The notes below the pieces were generated by a model, which did no database searches, had not been told where the DNA came from, and saw only the letters and a list, made by a program, of their open reading frames with translations. A DNA stretch of 64,000 nucleotides from Leminorella grimontii ATCC 33999 = DSM 5078 (lineage in GTDB: Bacteria > Pseudomonadota > Gammaproteobacteria > Enterobacterales > Enterobacteriaceae): positions 38,789-102,788 of the forward strand of contig NZ_AUUA01000015.1 of the NCBI RefSeq assembly GCF_000439085.1. The letters run 5' to 3'. Positions 1-8,159 of this stretch are shown here, piece after piece. Both the position numbers and the translations under genes were made by a program. The stretch's first letter is position 1; every line of letters begins with the position of its first letter.

Positions 1-772
1 CATCGGTCTGACCCTGCCTCGCGTACTTGCGCGTCTGCCTTACGGCCCGGACACCGTGCCGGTGCGTAACTTCAACTACGTTGAGCAGGTGAAGGGGCCG
101 GATCACGATCGCTACCTGTGGACCAACGCCTCGTTCGCGTTTGCCGCCAACATGGTAAAAAGCTTTATCCGCAACGGTTGGTGCGTTCAGGTGCGTGGCC
201 CGCAGGCGGGCGGCCTGGTCGACGACCTGCCGATCCACCTTTACGATCTGGGCACCGGCAATCAGGTGAAGATCCCGACCGAAGTATTGATTCCGGAAAC
301 CCGCGAGTTCGAGTTCGCAAACCTTGGCTTTATCCCGCTGTCGTTCTACAAGAACCGCGACTACGCCTGCTTCTTCTCCGCCAACTCGACTCAGAAGCCT
401 GCGCTTTACGATACCAAAGAAGCAACGGCCAACAGCCGCATCAACGCGCGCCTGCCGTACATCTTCCTGCTGTCTCGTATCGCTCACTATCTGAAGGTCA
501 TTCAGCGTGAAAACATCGGCGCGACCAAAGATCGCCGCGTGCTGGAGCTTGAGCTGAACACCTGGATCAACAATCTGGTGACGGAAATGACCGACCCGAG
601 CGATGAAGTTCAGGCGTCGCATCCGCTGCGTCAGGCGAAAGTGCTGGTTGAGGACATTGAGGACAACCCGGGCTTCTTCCGCGTGAAGACCTTCCTGGTG
701 CCTCACTTCCAGATCGAAGGTATGGATATCAACCTGTCTATGGTGTCACAGATGCCAAAGGCCAAGGCGTAA
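1..772 (+). CDS. tssC: T6SS contractile sheath large subunit TssC/VipB (3' part)
   Basis: C-terminal part of the large sheath protein that, with TssB, forms the contractile tail sheath in the cytoplasm. The frame is open from base 2 (IGLTLPRVLARLPYGPDTVPV), so the GTG at 56 is internal and the gene continues upstream of the window. The IGLTLPR..LARLPYG stretch, the NASFAFAANM segment and the tail ending ...IEGMDINLSMVSQMPK are typical TssC. The missing N-terminal half and tssB should lie just upstream, because tssB-tssC are normally adjacent. tssK follows after a 27-base gap with a GGAG ribosome site. Identity is secure; only completeness is uncertain. Confidence 0.95.
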   Translation, partial: IGLTLPRVLARLPYGPDTVPVRNFNYVEQVKGPDHDRYLWTNASFAFAANMVKSFIRNGWCVQVRGPQAGGLVDDLPIHLYDLGTGNQVKIPTEVLIPETREFEFANLGFIPLSFYKNRDYACFFSANSTQKPALYDTKEATANSRINARLPYIFLLSRIAHYLKVIQRENIGATKDRRVLELELNTWINNLVTEMTDPSDEVQASHPLRQAKVLVEDIEDNPGFFRVKTFLVPHFQIEGMDINLSMVSQMPKAKA

Positions 773-799
773 TCCCCCCGGGATCTGGAGTCTGCAACA

Positions 800-2152
800 A
801 TGAAGATCCACCGCCCGCTATGGACTGAAGGCGCCTTTTTGTCGCCGGAACAGTTCCAGCAGCAAAGCCGATGGGAAGCGTTCAGCAACGATCAGGTAGC
901 CAGACTCGGTCTGGCTAACCCCTGGGGCGTCCAGCGCGCGACGTTTGACCCTCAGGCGCTGTCGCTTAATCGGCTCCATGCGGAAAGCCTGAGCGTCCGT
1001 CTTCCCGACGGCACCTGGATTGATACCGACGTGTCGGACGCTTTACCGCCGGCTCGCGACCTGCGGCAAAGCGTCCCGGCCGATCGCAGCTCCATAGTCG
1101 TGCTGCTTGGTCTGCCGCTGCTGCATGCCAACGGCGGCAACTGCCATCAGGATGGCGCACATTCCGAAAGGCCGCTGCGCTATCGTCAGGAGTGGGTTGA
1201 GGTGCAGGACCTGTTTGGGCAGGGAAATGAGTCCATCGCCGTGGAGCGCTATGCGCTCACGATGCTGTTCGACTTTGAAGAGCAGGGCGACTACCTCACC
1301 TGCCCCATCGCGCGCCTTAAGCGCGACGCGAACGGCGTATTCACCGTTGACGCTTCGTTTCTTCCGCCGATGCTGAATCTGACCGCCGCGGGCGGCGTTT
1401 TGACTCAGCAGCTGGACATGCTGTGTACGCAGGTGCAGGCCAAGCGCCAGCGCCTGATGGGCATGCGGCGAGAGCGCAATCAGCAGATGGCGGAGTTTGC
1501 CGTAGCGGACGTTTCGCTGTTCTGGCTTTTGAACGCGCTTAACGGCCACGAGCCGCTGCTGAAGTTTTTACAGCAGTATCCGGCATCTCATCCTGAGCGC
1601 CTTTACCAGCAGCTTTCGTCGCTGGCCGGCGCGCTGTTGACGTTCTCTCTTGAGCACGACGTTGAGGCTATTCCCGCCTATCAGCACAAGCAGCTTAATC
1701 AGGTTTTTCCGCCGCTGTTTCGATTGATTAGCGAACTGCTGGAAGCCAGCCTGCCGTCGCGGGTCATCGCCATCGAGCTTATTCACGATCGCGGCACCCG
1801 CTGGTCGGGCCGCCTGCAGGACGTCCGCCTGACGGAAGACGCCGATTTCTTCCTGTCCGTGCGTTCGTCCATGCCTGCGCACCAACTGCTGGAGCTGTTC
1901 CCGCTGCTGTGCAAGGTAGGCTCTCCGGACGACGTCAGTCAGATAGTCAACTCGGCGCTTTCCGGTATTCCTCTCAAAACGCTCAGCCACGTGCCGGCAG
2001 CCATCCCGCTGCGTCTGGACAACCAGTACTTTGCGCTGGACTTAGCTCACCCGGCTGCGGCCAGCATGTTGGCCGCCCGCTGCTGTGAGTTTTATGTTCC
2101 CCGTTCGCTGCCGGACGTTTCACTGGAGCTTTTTGCGGTACTTAAATCATGA
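800..2152 (+). CDS. tssK: T6SS baseplate subunit TssK
   Basis: Baseplate adaptor of the T6SS (450 aa, normal length for TssK). In the family it forms trimers that link the TssEFG wedge to the TssL/TssM membrane complex. The N-terminus (KIHRPLWTEGAFLSPEQFQQQ) is the hallmark opening of the TssK/VasE family. ATG at 800 is preceded by GGAG at 787-790. The stop overlaps the tssL start by 4 bases (ATGA), so the two are translationally coupled. The order tssC-tssK-tssL is common in enterobacterial T6SS loci. No oddities seen. Confidence 0.95.
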   Translation: MKIHRPLWTEGAFLSPEQFQQQSRWEAFSNDQVARLGLANPWGVQRATFDPQALSLNRLHAESLSVRLPDGTWIDTDVSDALPPARDLRQSVPADRSSIVVLLGLPLLHANGGNCHQDGAHSERPLRYRQEWVEVQDLFGQGNESIAVERYALTMLFDFEEQGDYLTCPIARLKRDANGVFTVDASFLPPMLNLTAAGGVLTQQLDMLCTQVQAKRQRLMGMRRERNQQMAEFAVADVSLFWLLNALNGHEPLLKFLQQYPASHPERLYQQLSSLAGALLTFSLEHDVEAIPAYQHKQLNQVFPPLFRLISELLEASLPSRVIAIELIHDRGTRWSGRLQDVRLTEDADFFLSVRSSMPAHQLLELFPLLCKVGSPDDVSQIVNSALSGIPLKTLSHVPAAIPLRLDNQYFALDLAHPAAASMLAARCCEFYVPRSLPDVSLELFAVLKS

Positions 2153-2808
2153 GTCAAAGCAGTCAAACCGTTTCCATTGACGACCTGTTGCGCGACGTCG
2201 CCCTGACCGTCGTCCACCTGCGGGCGGGCGCCGTCGTCGAGAAGGGCGAGGTTCTCTACAAACGCTGCGTGGATCAAATCACCGAGCTTCGCCAGCGCCT
2301 GACGGAGATGCAGTACGACGCCGCCGTGATTGACGACGTGAGCTATGCCGCCTGCGCGCTGCTGGATGAAACCGTTCTGCAAAGAAGCAGCGACGAAGGC
2401 TATGAAGTGTGGCAAGGGGTGCCGCTGCAGGTGACGTTTTTCAACACCTATCAGGCGGGGGATACGCTTTACGAACGCATTCGCGAGCGCATTCGCCATC
2501 CTGAGGGAAGCCAGCTGGTGCTGGCCTGCTACGACCGCGTGCTGGGACTGGGCTTTCAGGGCCGCTATCAGTCGCAGCCGCAGGGCGAGCGGGAAGCGCT
2601 GGTGATGGCCGTACGCGATTTGCTGCCGAAAGCCTCAAGCTCAAACGGCGGTTCTTTGCTGAACGCCTTCTCCGGCGGAAAAGGAACGTGGCGCGGCGCC
2701 TCTCTGCTGTTCTGGACCGGCGTTTCGCTGGTGGCGGTGACGGCGCTGTATTTTGCGCTGCGCTACCACATAGACAGCCTGCTTTCACAGCTGGTGCAAG
2801 GCGCGTAG
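2149..2808 (+). CDS. tssL: T6SS inner-membrane protein TssL (DotU/IcmH type, short form)
   Basis: 219-aa DotU/IcmH-family protein. A cytoplasmic helical domain (YAACALLDETVL, about residues 64-75, is typical) is followed by one C-terminal membrane helix (about residues 185-204, WTGVSLVAVTALYFALRY). In the family TssL contacts TssK and TssM in the membrane core complex. It has no C-terminal OmpA/peptidoglycan-binding domain; that domain is in the next gene. It starts within the tssK stop. A hairpin lies directly after the stop. Confidence 0.94.
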   Translation: MSQSSQTVSIDDLLRDVALTVVHLRAGAVVEKGEVLYKRCVDQITELRQRLTEMQYDAAVIDDVSYAACALLDETVLQRSSDEGYEVWQGVPLQVTFFNTYQAGDTLYERIRERIRHPEGSQLVLACYDRVLGLGFQGRYQSQPQGEREALVMAVRDLLPKASSSNGGSLLNAFSGGKGTWRGASLLFWTGVSLVAVTALYFALRYHIDSLLSQLVQGA

Positions 2809-2814
2809 CAACAT

Positions 2815-2844
2815 AGTAAGAATACCGAGCCCGGCATTCTTACT
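2815..2844. repeat. Intercistronic hairpin after tssL
   Basis: Perfect 9-bp inverted repeat AGTAAGAAT (2815-2823) / ATTCTTACT (2836-2844) with a GC-rich 12-base loop, a few bases after the tssL stop. No T-run follows, so it is more likely an attenuation or mRNA-processing hairpin than a full terminator. The rest of the gap to 2969 shows no ORF. Confidence 0.5.
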
Positions 2845-2969
2845 GCGGCCGGCGTAAAGACGCGGAGCGTTTTTAAAGACAAAGAGGGGCAAGGAGCGCC
2901 CGTCGGCGCGGTGAGGATCCCGTTCGGAAACAGGCCAATCGACGTGGGATTAAAACTAAGGATGTAAAA

Positions 2970-4685
2970 GTGGGTGATTACCCTTGGCGAGTCCAGCTGC
3001 TATACGCCACGTGCCTGTGTTTGGCGCTGCTGCTGTTCTTCCTACCTCTGCCTGCGGGCTGGGTAGTTATAGGCTGTGTGCTGACGCTTTTAGTCAGCGG
3101 TTACAAAGGGTGGCGCACGCATCGGTATGCCAAACAGGTCAAGCACGTATCTCCCTGGCTCGATTCGCTGGAAGAACGGCTTGAAGCACTGCCGGAGCGC
3201 CTAAGGCGCCGACTGCCGGTTATTTTAGTCACCGGCGATGCAACGGCGGACTACTTTCCCAATGGGGAAACCGACCGGATAGCGGTCACCGGCAAGGGGA
3301 TATGGATAGCCGTACCGGCAATGGGCGAACTGGCCCTGACGGCGGATGCGTTGAGCGGCCGCTGGCCGGAAACGGCGGGAAGGATCGGAGTGATGTTTAC
3401 TCTCTCTCCTGAACACCACACAACGGCAGCGGCGCTGCTGGGATATTTACAGACGTTTCGCCAGTCGTGGGCGGATGCGAGCAGAACCAGCGGCTATCGG
3501 CTGCCGAGCTATTTGGCCGTAAACGCCGAGCTGGGCGCCCCGTCAGTAGAACCTCAGTGGTTCTGGTGGACGGAGCAAGAGGATATCCGCCTGTTGGACA
3601 ACGCGCATACCGAGCTTGAAGCGTGGCGTCATCAGGGGGAAGGGCAGCAAAGCTGCCAGCGCGAAAGCCTGGCGGTCATGCTTAAAACGCTGCGGCGCTG
3701 GCTTAATGAGAACGTTCTGGAGCCGCTTAGCGACAAACGGTTACCGGTTCCCCCGTGGACGCCGGGGGCGGTAGCGTGCCTGAACGCATCGAGCGGCGGT
3801 AGCGCCGGCGGTGAAGAAAGCCTCTGGCGAAGCCATCTTGGCAAGCTGACGACGCTAGCTCTGCCTCTTGCTGAAAACGCTTCTTCGTTCAGCCTGCCGG
3901 AGCCGCTGGTCAGCAATATGCCGGTCAGCTGCCCGATGGCGCCCAAAAAGCGGGCGCTGTGCCACGCGTTGACGTTTACCGCGCTGTTTGCTGCCGTAGC
4001 CCTGTGCTCATCGGCCTATAACAACGTCGGGCTGCTTGAGAGCCTGGGAAGAGACCTGTCGGCCTATCACCGCATTCCGATGGAGAGCTATGACGACAAG
4101 TTGGAAAGCCTGAAGGTGCTGAAGGCGGACCGCGCGCTGCTGGATAAATACTACCGCGAAGGCGAGCCGGAGCGCTTAGGCGTAGGGCTCTATGCCGGAG
4201 CGAGAATGATACCGCCGCTGGACGTCGCCATTATGGCCTATCGTCCAAGGCCGCCGCCGCCGCCGCCGCAGATTGTGGTGGAAGCGCCGAAGGTGGTGCG
4301 GTTAGACAGCATGTCGCTGTTTGACACCGGCAAGGCGACGCTCAAGCCGGACTCCACCAAAGTGCTGGTGGATGCCTTAATCAACGTTAAGGCCAAGCCG
4401 GGATGGCTGATTTTGATTGCGGGCCATACCGACGTGACGGGCGACGCCGAGCGCAATCAGGCACTGTCTTTAGCCAGAGCGGAAGCGGTCCGCGACTGGA
4501 TGATAGAGACCAGCGATATTAATAAAACCTGTTTCGCCATTCAGGGGTACGGAGCTACAAAACCCATTGCCGATAATGCAACGGCCGAGGGAAGAGCGGC
4601 TAACCGCCGAGTGGAAATCAGTCTGGTGCCGGATGCGTCCGCCTGTCGGTCGACGTCTGAGCCTCAGATATCTCAAAAAAACTAA
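2970..4685 (+). CDS. T6SS-associated OmpA-domain inner-membrane protein
   Basis: 571 aa. Two hydrophobic segments at about residues 8-46 make an N-terminal hairpin. A large soluble region follows, then a further membrane helix near residues 325-345 (ALTFTALFAAVALCSSAY), a proline run (RPRPPPPPPQIV, about residues 424-435) and a C-terminal OmpA-like peptidoglycan-binding domain (about residues 440-555; GHTDVTGDAERNQALSLARA...). The segment after the third helix resembles the start of the TssM periplasmic region. The start is GTG at 2970 with AAGGAT about 8 bases upstream. It probably anchors the membrane complex to peptidoglycan, replacing the OmpA domain that longer TssL proteins carry. Family assignment is firm; the exact role is inferred. 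Confidence 0.85.
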   Translation: MGDYPWRVQLLYATCLCLALLLFFLPLPAGWVVIGCVLTLLVSGYKGWRTHRYAKQVKHVSPWLDSLEERLEALPERLRRRLPVILVTGDATADYFPNGETDRIAVTGKGIWIAVPAMGELALTADALSGRWPETAGRIGVMFTLSPEHHTTAAALLGYLQTFRQSWADASRTSGYRLPSYLAVNAELGAPSVEPQWFWWTEQEDIRLLDNAHTELEAWRHQGEGQQSCQRESLAVMLKTLRRWLNENVLEPLSDKRLPVPPWTPGAVACLNASSGGSAGGEESLWRSHLGKLTTLALPLAENASSFSLPEPLVSNMPVSCPMAPKKRALCHALTFTALFAAVALCSSAYNNVGLLESLGRDLSAYHRIPMESYDDKLESLKVLKADRALLDKYYREGEPERLGVGLYAGARMIPPLDVAIMAYRPRPPPPPPQIVVEAPKVVRLDSMSLFDTGKATLKPDSTKVLVDALINVKAKPGWLILIAGHTDVTGDAERNQALSLARAEAVRDWMIETSDINKTCFAIQGYGATKPIADNATAEGRAANRRVEISLVPDASACRSTSEPQISQKN

Positions 4686-4695
4686 GGAGAGAGTA

Positions 4696-5184
4696 ATGGC
4701 AATTCCTGCATACCTGTTTATCAAAGACGATGGCGGCGCCGACATTAAAGGTTCTGTCACGGTTCAGGGACGTGAAGGCAGTATCGAAGTGGTTGAGTTT
4801 GAGCACAAGCTCCACATTCCTACCGACGGCAACACCGGCAAGCTGACCGGCACCCGCGTTCACGCGCCTTTGAAGTTCGTCAAAGAAGTCGATTCTTCTT
4901 CTCCGTACCTGTACAAAGCGGTTTCCACCGGCCAGACCCTGAAGTCTGCCGAAATCAAATGGTACCGCATTGATGACGCAGGTCAGGAAGTTGAGTACTT
5001 CAACACCATGATGGATACGGTAAAAATCGTTTCCGTTAAGCCGGTGATGTACAACATCAAGGACGCATCTAAAGAGCGTTATAACCACCTGGAAGAAGTG
5101 GAAGTCCGCTACGAAAAAATCACGTGGACCTACAAGGATGGCAACATCATCCATTCCGACAGCTGGAACGAAGGCCGCGGTTAA
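4696..5184 (+). CDS. hcp: T6SS tube protein Hcp (TssD)
   Basis: 162-aa Hcp, the hexameric ring protein that stacks into the inner tube expelled by sheath contraction. MAIPAYLFIKDDGGADIKGS, the central GKLTGTRVHAPLKFVKEVD and the C-terminal YEKITWTYKDGNIIHSDSW are classic Hcp. I chose the ATG at 4696 because AAGGAGAGAG lies just upstream and it gives the family N-terminus. An in-frame extension to 4567 would overlap the previous gene by more than 100 bases. The 3' flank carries a hairpin (5226-5249) that may set Hcp mRNA abundance. Confidence 0.97.
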   Translation: MAIPAYLFIKDDGGADIKGSVTVQGREGSIEVVEFEHKLHIPTDGNTGKLTGTRVHAPLKFVKEVDSSSPYLYKAVSTGQTLKSAEIKWYRIDDAGQEVEYFNTMMDTVKIVSVKPVMYNIKDASKERYNHLEEVEVRYEKITWTYKDGNIIHSDSWNEGRG

Positions 5185-5225
5185 TCCCGGTCGCCGGGGC
5201 GCGCCAGGCGCTCCGTTAGCTAAAA

Positions 5226-5249
5226 ACGTCGGCGAGTTCTCGCCGACGT
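5226..5249. terminator. Hairpin downstream of hcp
   Basis: Perfect inverted repeat ACGTCGGCGAG (5226-5236) / CTCGCCGACGT (5239-5249) between hcp and clpV. There is no T-tract after it. It may be a partial terminator or RNA-stability hairpin that allows high hcp and lower clpV expression. Confidence 0.5.
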
Positions 5250-5306
5250 CACTCTCAATCCCACTTATTCATATTGTTATCTGTACTCGTTGAGCAGGGA
5301 GCCCCA

Positions 5307-8018
5307 ATGATCTCCGATCCTTCCGTTTTATTACGCCGACTCAATCCATACTGCGCCAAGGCGCTGGAGGCCGCGGCCAGCCTGTGCCAGACCCGCGCCC
5401 ACCCGGAAATCACGCTAGAGCACTGGCTGTTGAAGCTGCTGGAGCAGGGCGCAGGCGATCTGACGGTGATTGCCCGCCGCTACGAGCTGGATCTGGACGC
5501 CGTTTGGCAGGCGCTGCTCAATCAGCTAGAAAATTTACCCCATACCGTACAGCAAAAGCCGGTGCTGTCGGGCGTTGTGCAGGAGCTGCTAAAGTCGGCC
5601 TGGCTCATCGCTTCGTTAGAAAACCGCGTAGAATCCGTTCGTTCAGCCCACATCTTGCAGGCGCTGATTGACAACCCGCAGTGGCTGAAGGCGCGTGACG
5701 CCTGGCCTCTGCTGAGCGTTTCACAGGTGCAGCTCCAGCGGCTGCTGCCGATATTGGACGAGCTGTCCGATGAAAATCCGGCCAGAGTCAATGCGCCACA
5801 GTACGAGGCAGCCGAATCCGTCGACAGCGCCGCCGCCGCCGTTGCGTCGCCGCTGGCGCCAAAAGTTGCAGGCGCGCCAAACGCCTCCGCCCAGCCGACG
5901 GCCCTCGACCGCTTTACCGTCAACCTGACGGCGCGAGCCAAAGAAAGCAAAATCGACCCGGTGTTCGGCCGCGACGTAGAAATCCGCCAGATGGTGGACA
6001 TTCTTTCCCGCCGCCGTAAAAACAACCCGATTCTGGTCGGCGAACCGGGCGTGGGCAAAACCGCGCTGGTTGAAGGGCTGGCGCTGCGCATTGCCGAAGG
6101 CAACGTGCCGGACAGCCTCAAGCCGGTCAATATTCACGTTCTGGACCTGGGATTGTTGCAGGCAGGCGCGGGCGTAAAGGGCGAGTTTGAGCAGCGCTTG
6201 AAAAACGTTATCGACGCCGTTCAACAGTCGCCGACGCCGATTTTGCTGTTTATCGACGAAGCCCATACCATCATCGGCGCCGGCAATCAGGCCGGCGGCG
6301 CTGACGCCGCTAATCTGCTCAAGCCGGCGCTGGCGCGGGGCGAGCTGCGCACTATCGCCGCGACCACCTGGTCTGAATACAAGCAGTACTTCGAGCGCGA
6401 CGCCGCTCTGGAGCGCCGCTTCCAGATGGTGAAAGTCGACGAGCCGGACGACGACACCGCCGCACTGATGCTGCGCGGCCTGAAGTCGCGCTACGCCCAG
6501 CACCACGGCGTACACATTCTCGACGAAGCGGTGCGCTGCGCCGTCGCGCTTTCTCGCCGCTACATCACGGGCCGTCAACTGCCGGACAAGGCTGTCGACC
6601 TGCTCGATACCGCTTCCGCGCGCGTACGCATGAGTCTGGACACGGTGCCGGAAGAGATCACCCTGCTGGAAGCCAGGCTGTCGGCGCTGGAATATGAAGA
6701 CGTCGCCCTGAAAGAAGACCGTGAGCTGGGCGAAAGCGTAGACCGCTCTCGCCTGGAGGACATCGCCGCTGAAAAGGCGGCGGTGGCCGAGCAGATTGAG
6801 GCGCTTAACAAGCAGTTTGCCGAAGAAAAGGCCATCGTTGAACGCCTGATTGCCCTGCGGGCAAGCAAGAAAGAGCAAGAGGCCGACGGTGGTGTAGAAG
6901 AAGCGAATGAGATCCGCGAACTTCAAGAACGCCTGCACTCCGGCTGCGGTGGTTCACCGCTGCTGTCGCTCGACGTCGACGCCCGCACCGTCGCGGGCGT
7001 TATCGCCGACTGGACCGGCGTACCGCTGGAAAGCCTGATGAAGGACGAGCAGAGCAACCTGCTGTCGTTGGAAAGCGAGCTGGCGCAGCGGGTTATCGGT
7101 CAGGACGAAGCGCTGATTTCTCTGGCCCAGCGTCTGCGCGCCGCCAAAACCGGCTTGACGCCGGAGCAAGGGCCGCTGGGCGTATTCCTGCTGGTGGGGC
7201 CGTCCGGCATCGGTAAAACCGAAAGCGCGCTGGCGCTGGCGGACCTGCTGTTCGGCGGCGAGCGCTCTCTTATCACCATCAACATGTCGGAATATCAGGA
7301 AGCCCACACCGTTTCCCAGCTTAAAGGCTCGCCGCCGGGGTACGTCGGCTACGGCCAGGGCGGCGTTCTGACGGAGGCGGTGCGCCGTCGTCCGTACAGC
7401 GTCGTGCTGCTGGACGAAGTGGAAAAAGCGCACCGCGACGTGATCAACCTGTTCTATCAGGTGTTCGATCGCGGCTTTATGCGCGACGGCGAGGGGCGGG
7501 AAATCGACTTCCGCAACACCGTCATTTTGATGACGGCAAATCTAGGCAGCGACCAGATGGTCGCGCTGCTGGAAGCCCAGCCGGAGTCGCCGACGGCTCT
7601 GCTGCACGAGGCTATTTATCCGATCCTTCGCGATCACTTCCAGCCCGCGCTGCTGGCCCGATTCCAGACGGTTATCTACCGGCCGCTGGGCGCAGAAGCG
7701 CTGCGCAAGATCGTGGCGATCAAGATGGGCAAAGTGGCCGAGCGCCTCCAGCGCCACTACGGCATTGAGTTTAACGTACAGGAAAGCCTGTTTGACACGC
7801 TGGTCAGCGCCTGCCTGCTGCCGGACAGCGGCGCGCGCAACATCGACAGCCTGCTGAACCAGCAGATCCTGCCGGTGCTGTCGCAAACGCTGCTAAGCCT
7901 TCAGTCCCAACAGCGCCGGGCCAAGGCGCTTTCGCTTGGCTATAGCGAAGAAGAGGGGATAACGCTGGACGTGGTTGAGCAGGGCGTTGAAGCGGCGGCG
8001 GTTGAGCACGTTGGCTGA
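5307..8018 (+). CDS. clpV: T6SS AAA+ ATPase ClpV (TssH)
   Basis: 903-aa ClpB/Hsp100-family ATPase that disassembles the contracted TssB/TssC sheath in the cytoplasm. It has an N-domain (about residues 1-150), a linker, a first AAA module with Walker A GEPGVGKT (about residue 245) and Walker [10 protein letters not shown], a coiled-coil middle region, and a second AAA module with GPSGIGKT (about residue 630) and [12 protein letters not shown] chose ATG at 5307 ([15 protein letters not shown]) with AGGGAG 6-8 bases upstream; an in-frame TTG at 5274 has no comparable site. Length and both nucleotide-binding sites are intact. Confidence 0.97.
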   Translation: MISDPSVLLRRLNPYCAKALEAAASLCQTRAHPEITLEHWLLKLLEQGAGDLTVIARRYELDLDAVWQALLNQLENLPHTVQQKPVLSGVVQELLKSAWLIASLENRVESVRSAHILQALIDNPQWLKARDAWPLLSVSQVQLQRLLPILDELSDENPARVNAPQYEAAESVDSAAAAVASPLAPKVAGAPNASAQPTALDRFTVNLTARAKESKIDPVFGRDVEIRQMVDILSRRRKNNPILVGEPGVGKTALVEGLALRIAEGNVPDSLKPVNIHVLDLGLLQAGAGVKGEFEQRLKNVIDAVQQSPTPILLFIDEAHTIIGAGNQAGGADAANLLKPALARGELRTIAATTWSEYKQYFERDAALERRFQMVKVDEPDDDTAALMLRGLKSRYAQHHGVHILDEAVRCAVALSRRYITGRQLPDKAVDLLDTASARVRMSLDTVPEEITLLEARLSALEYEDVALKEDRELGESVDRSRLEDIAAEKAAVAEQIEALNKQFAEEKAIVERLIALRASKKEQEADGGVEEANEIRELQERLHSGCGGSPLLSLDVDARTVAGVIADWTGVPLESLMKDEQSNLLSLESELAQRVIGQDEALISLAQRLRAAKTGLTPEQGPLGVFLLVGPSGIGKTESALALADLLFGGERSLITINMSEYQEAHTVSQLKGSPPGYVGYGQGGVLTEAVRRRPYSVVLLDEVEKAHRDVINLFYQVFDRGFMRDGEGREIDFRNTVILMTANLGSDQMVALLEAQPESPTALLHEAIYPILRDHFQPALLARFQTVIYRPLGAEALRKIVAIKMGKVAERLQRHYGIEFNVQESLFDTLVSACLLPDSGARNIDSLLNQQILPVLSQTLLSLQSQQRRAKALSLGYSEEEGITLDVVEQGVEAAAVEHVG

Positions 8019-8024
8019 ATACGT

Positions 8025-8100
8025 GCGCTTCCGGTCGAACAGGACAGTGATTAAAGCACATTGCAATTTCGGCCGGAATATCCGCTGAAGTCGATTAAAA
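8025..8100 (+). repeat. Intergenic inverted-repeat element, copy A
   Basis: About 75 bp. It starts GCGCTTCCGGTCGA, contains TTCGGCCGGAATATCC, and ends near TCGATTAAAA. It aligns over its whole length with copies B (24822-24899) and C (54611-54688). The ends TTCCGGTCGA / TTCGGCCGGAA are inverted repeats able to form a long hairpin. It sits between clpV and vgrG, about 60 bases before the vgrG start, in the same orientation relative to the downstream gene as the other two copies. Confidence 0.7.
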
Positions 8101-8159
8101 CGGTTCGTCAGTAGCCTCAGCCGCAAATAGCGGCCTGAGGCCAGACAAGGAGTAAAGGA

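Noticed and set aside
4567..4695. 43-codon N-terminal extension of Hcp
   Set aside because: It overlaps the OmpA-domain gene and lacks a ribosome site; ATG 4696 gives the canonical Hcp start.
5721..6938. 405-codon leftward ORF antisense to clpV
   Set aside because: Shadow of the GC-rich clpV reading frame; no domain, no ribosome site.
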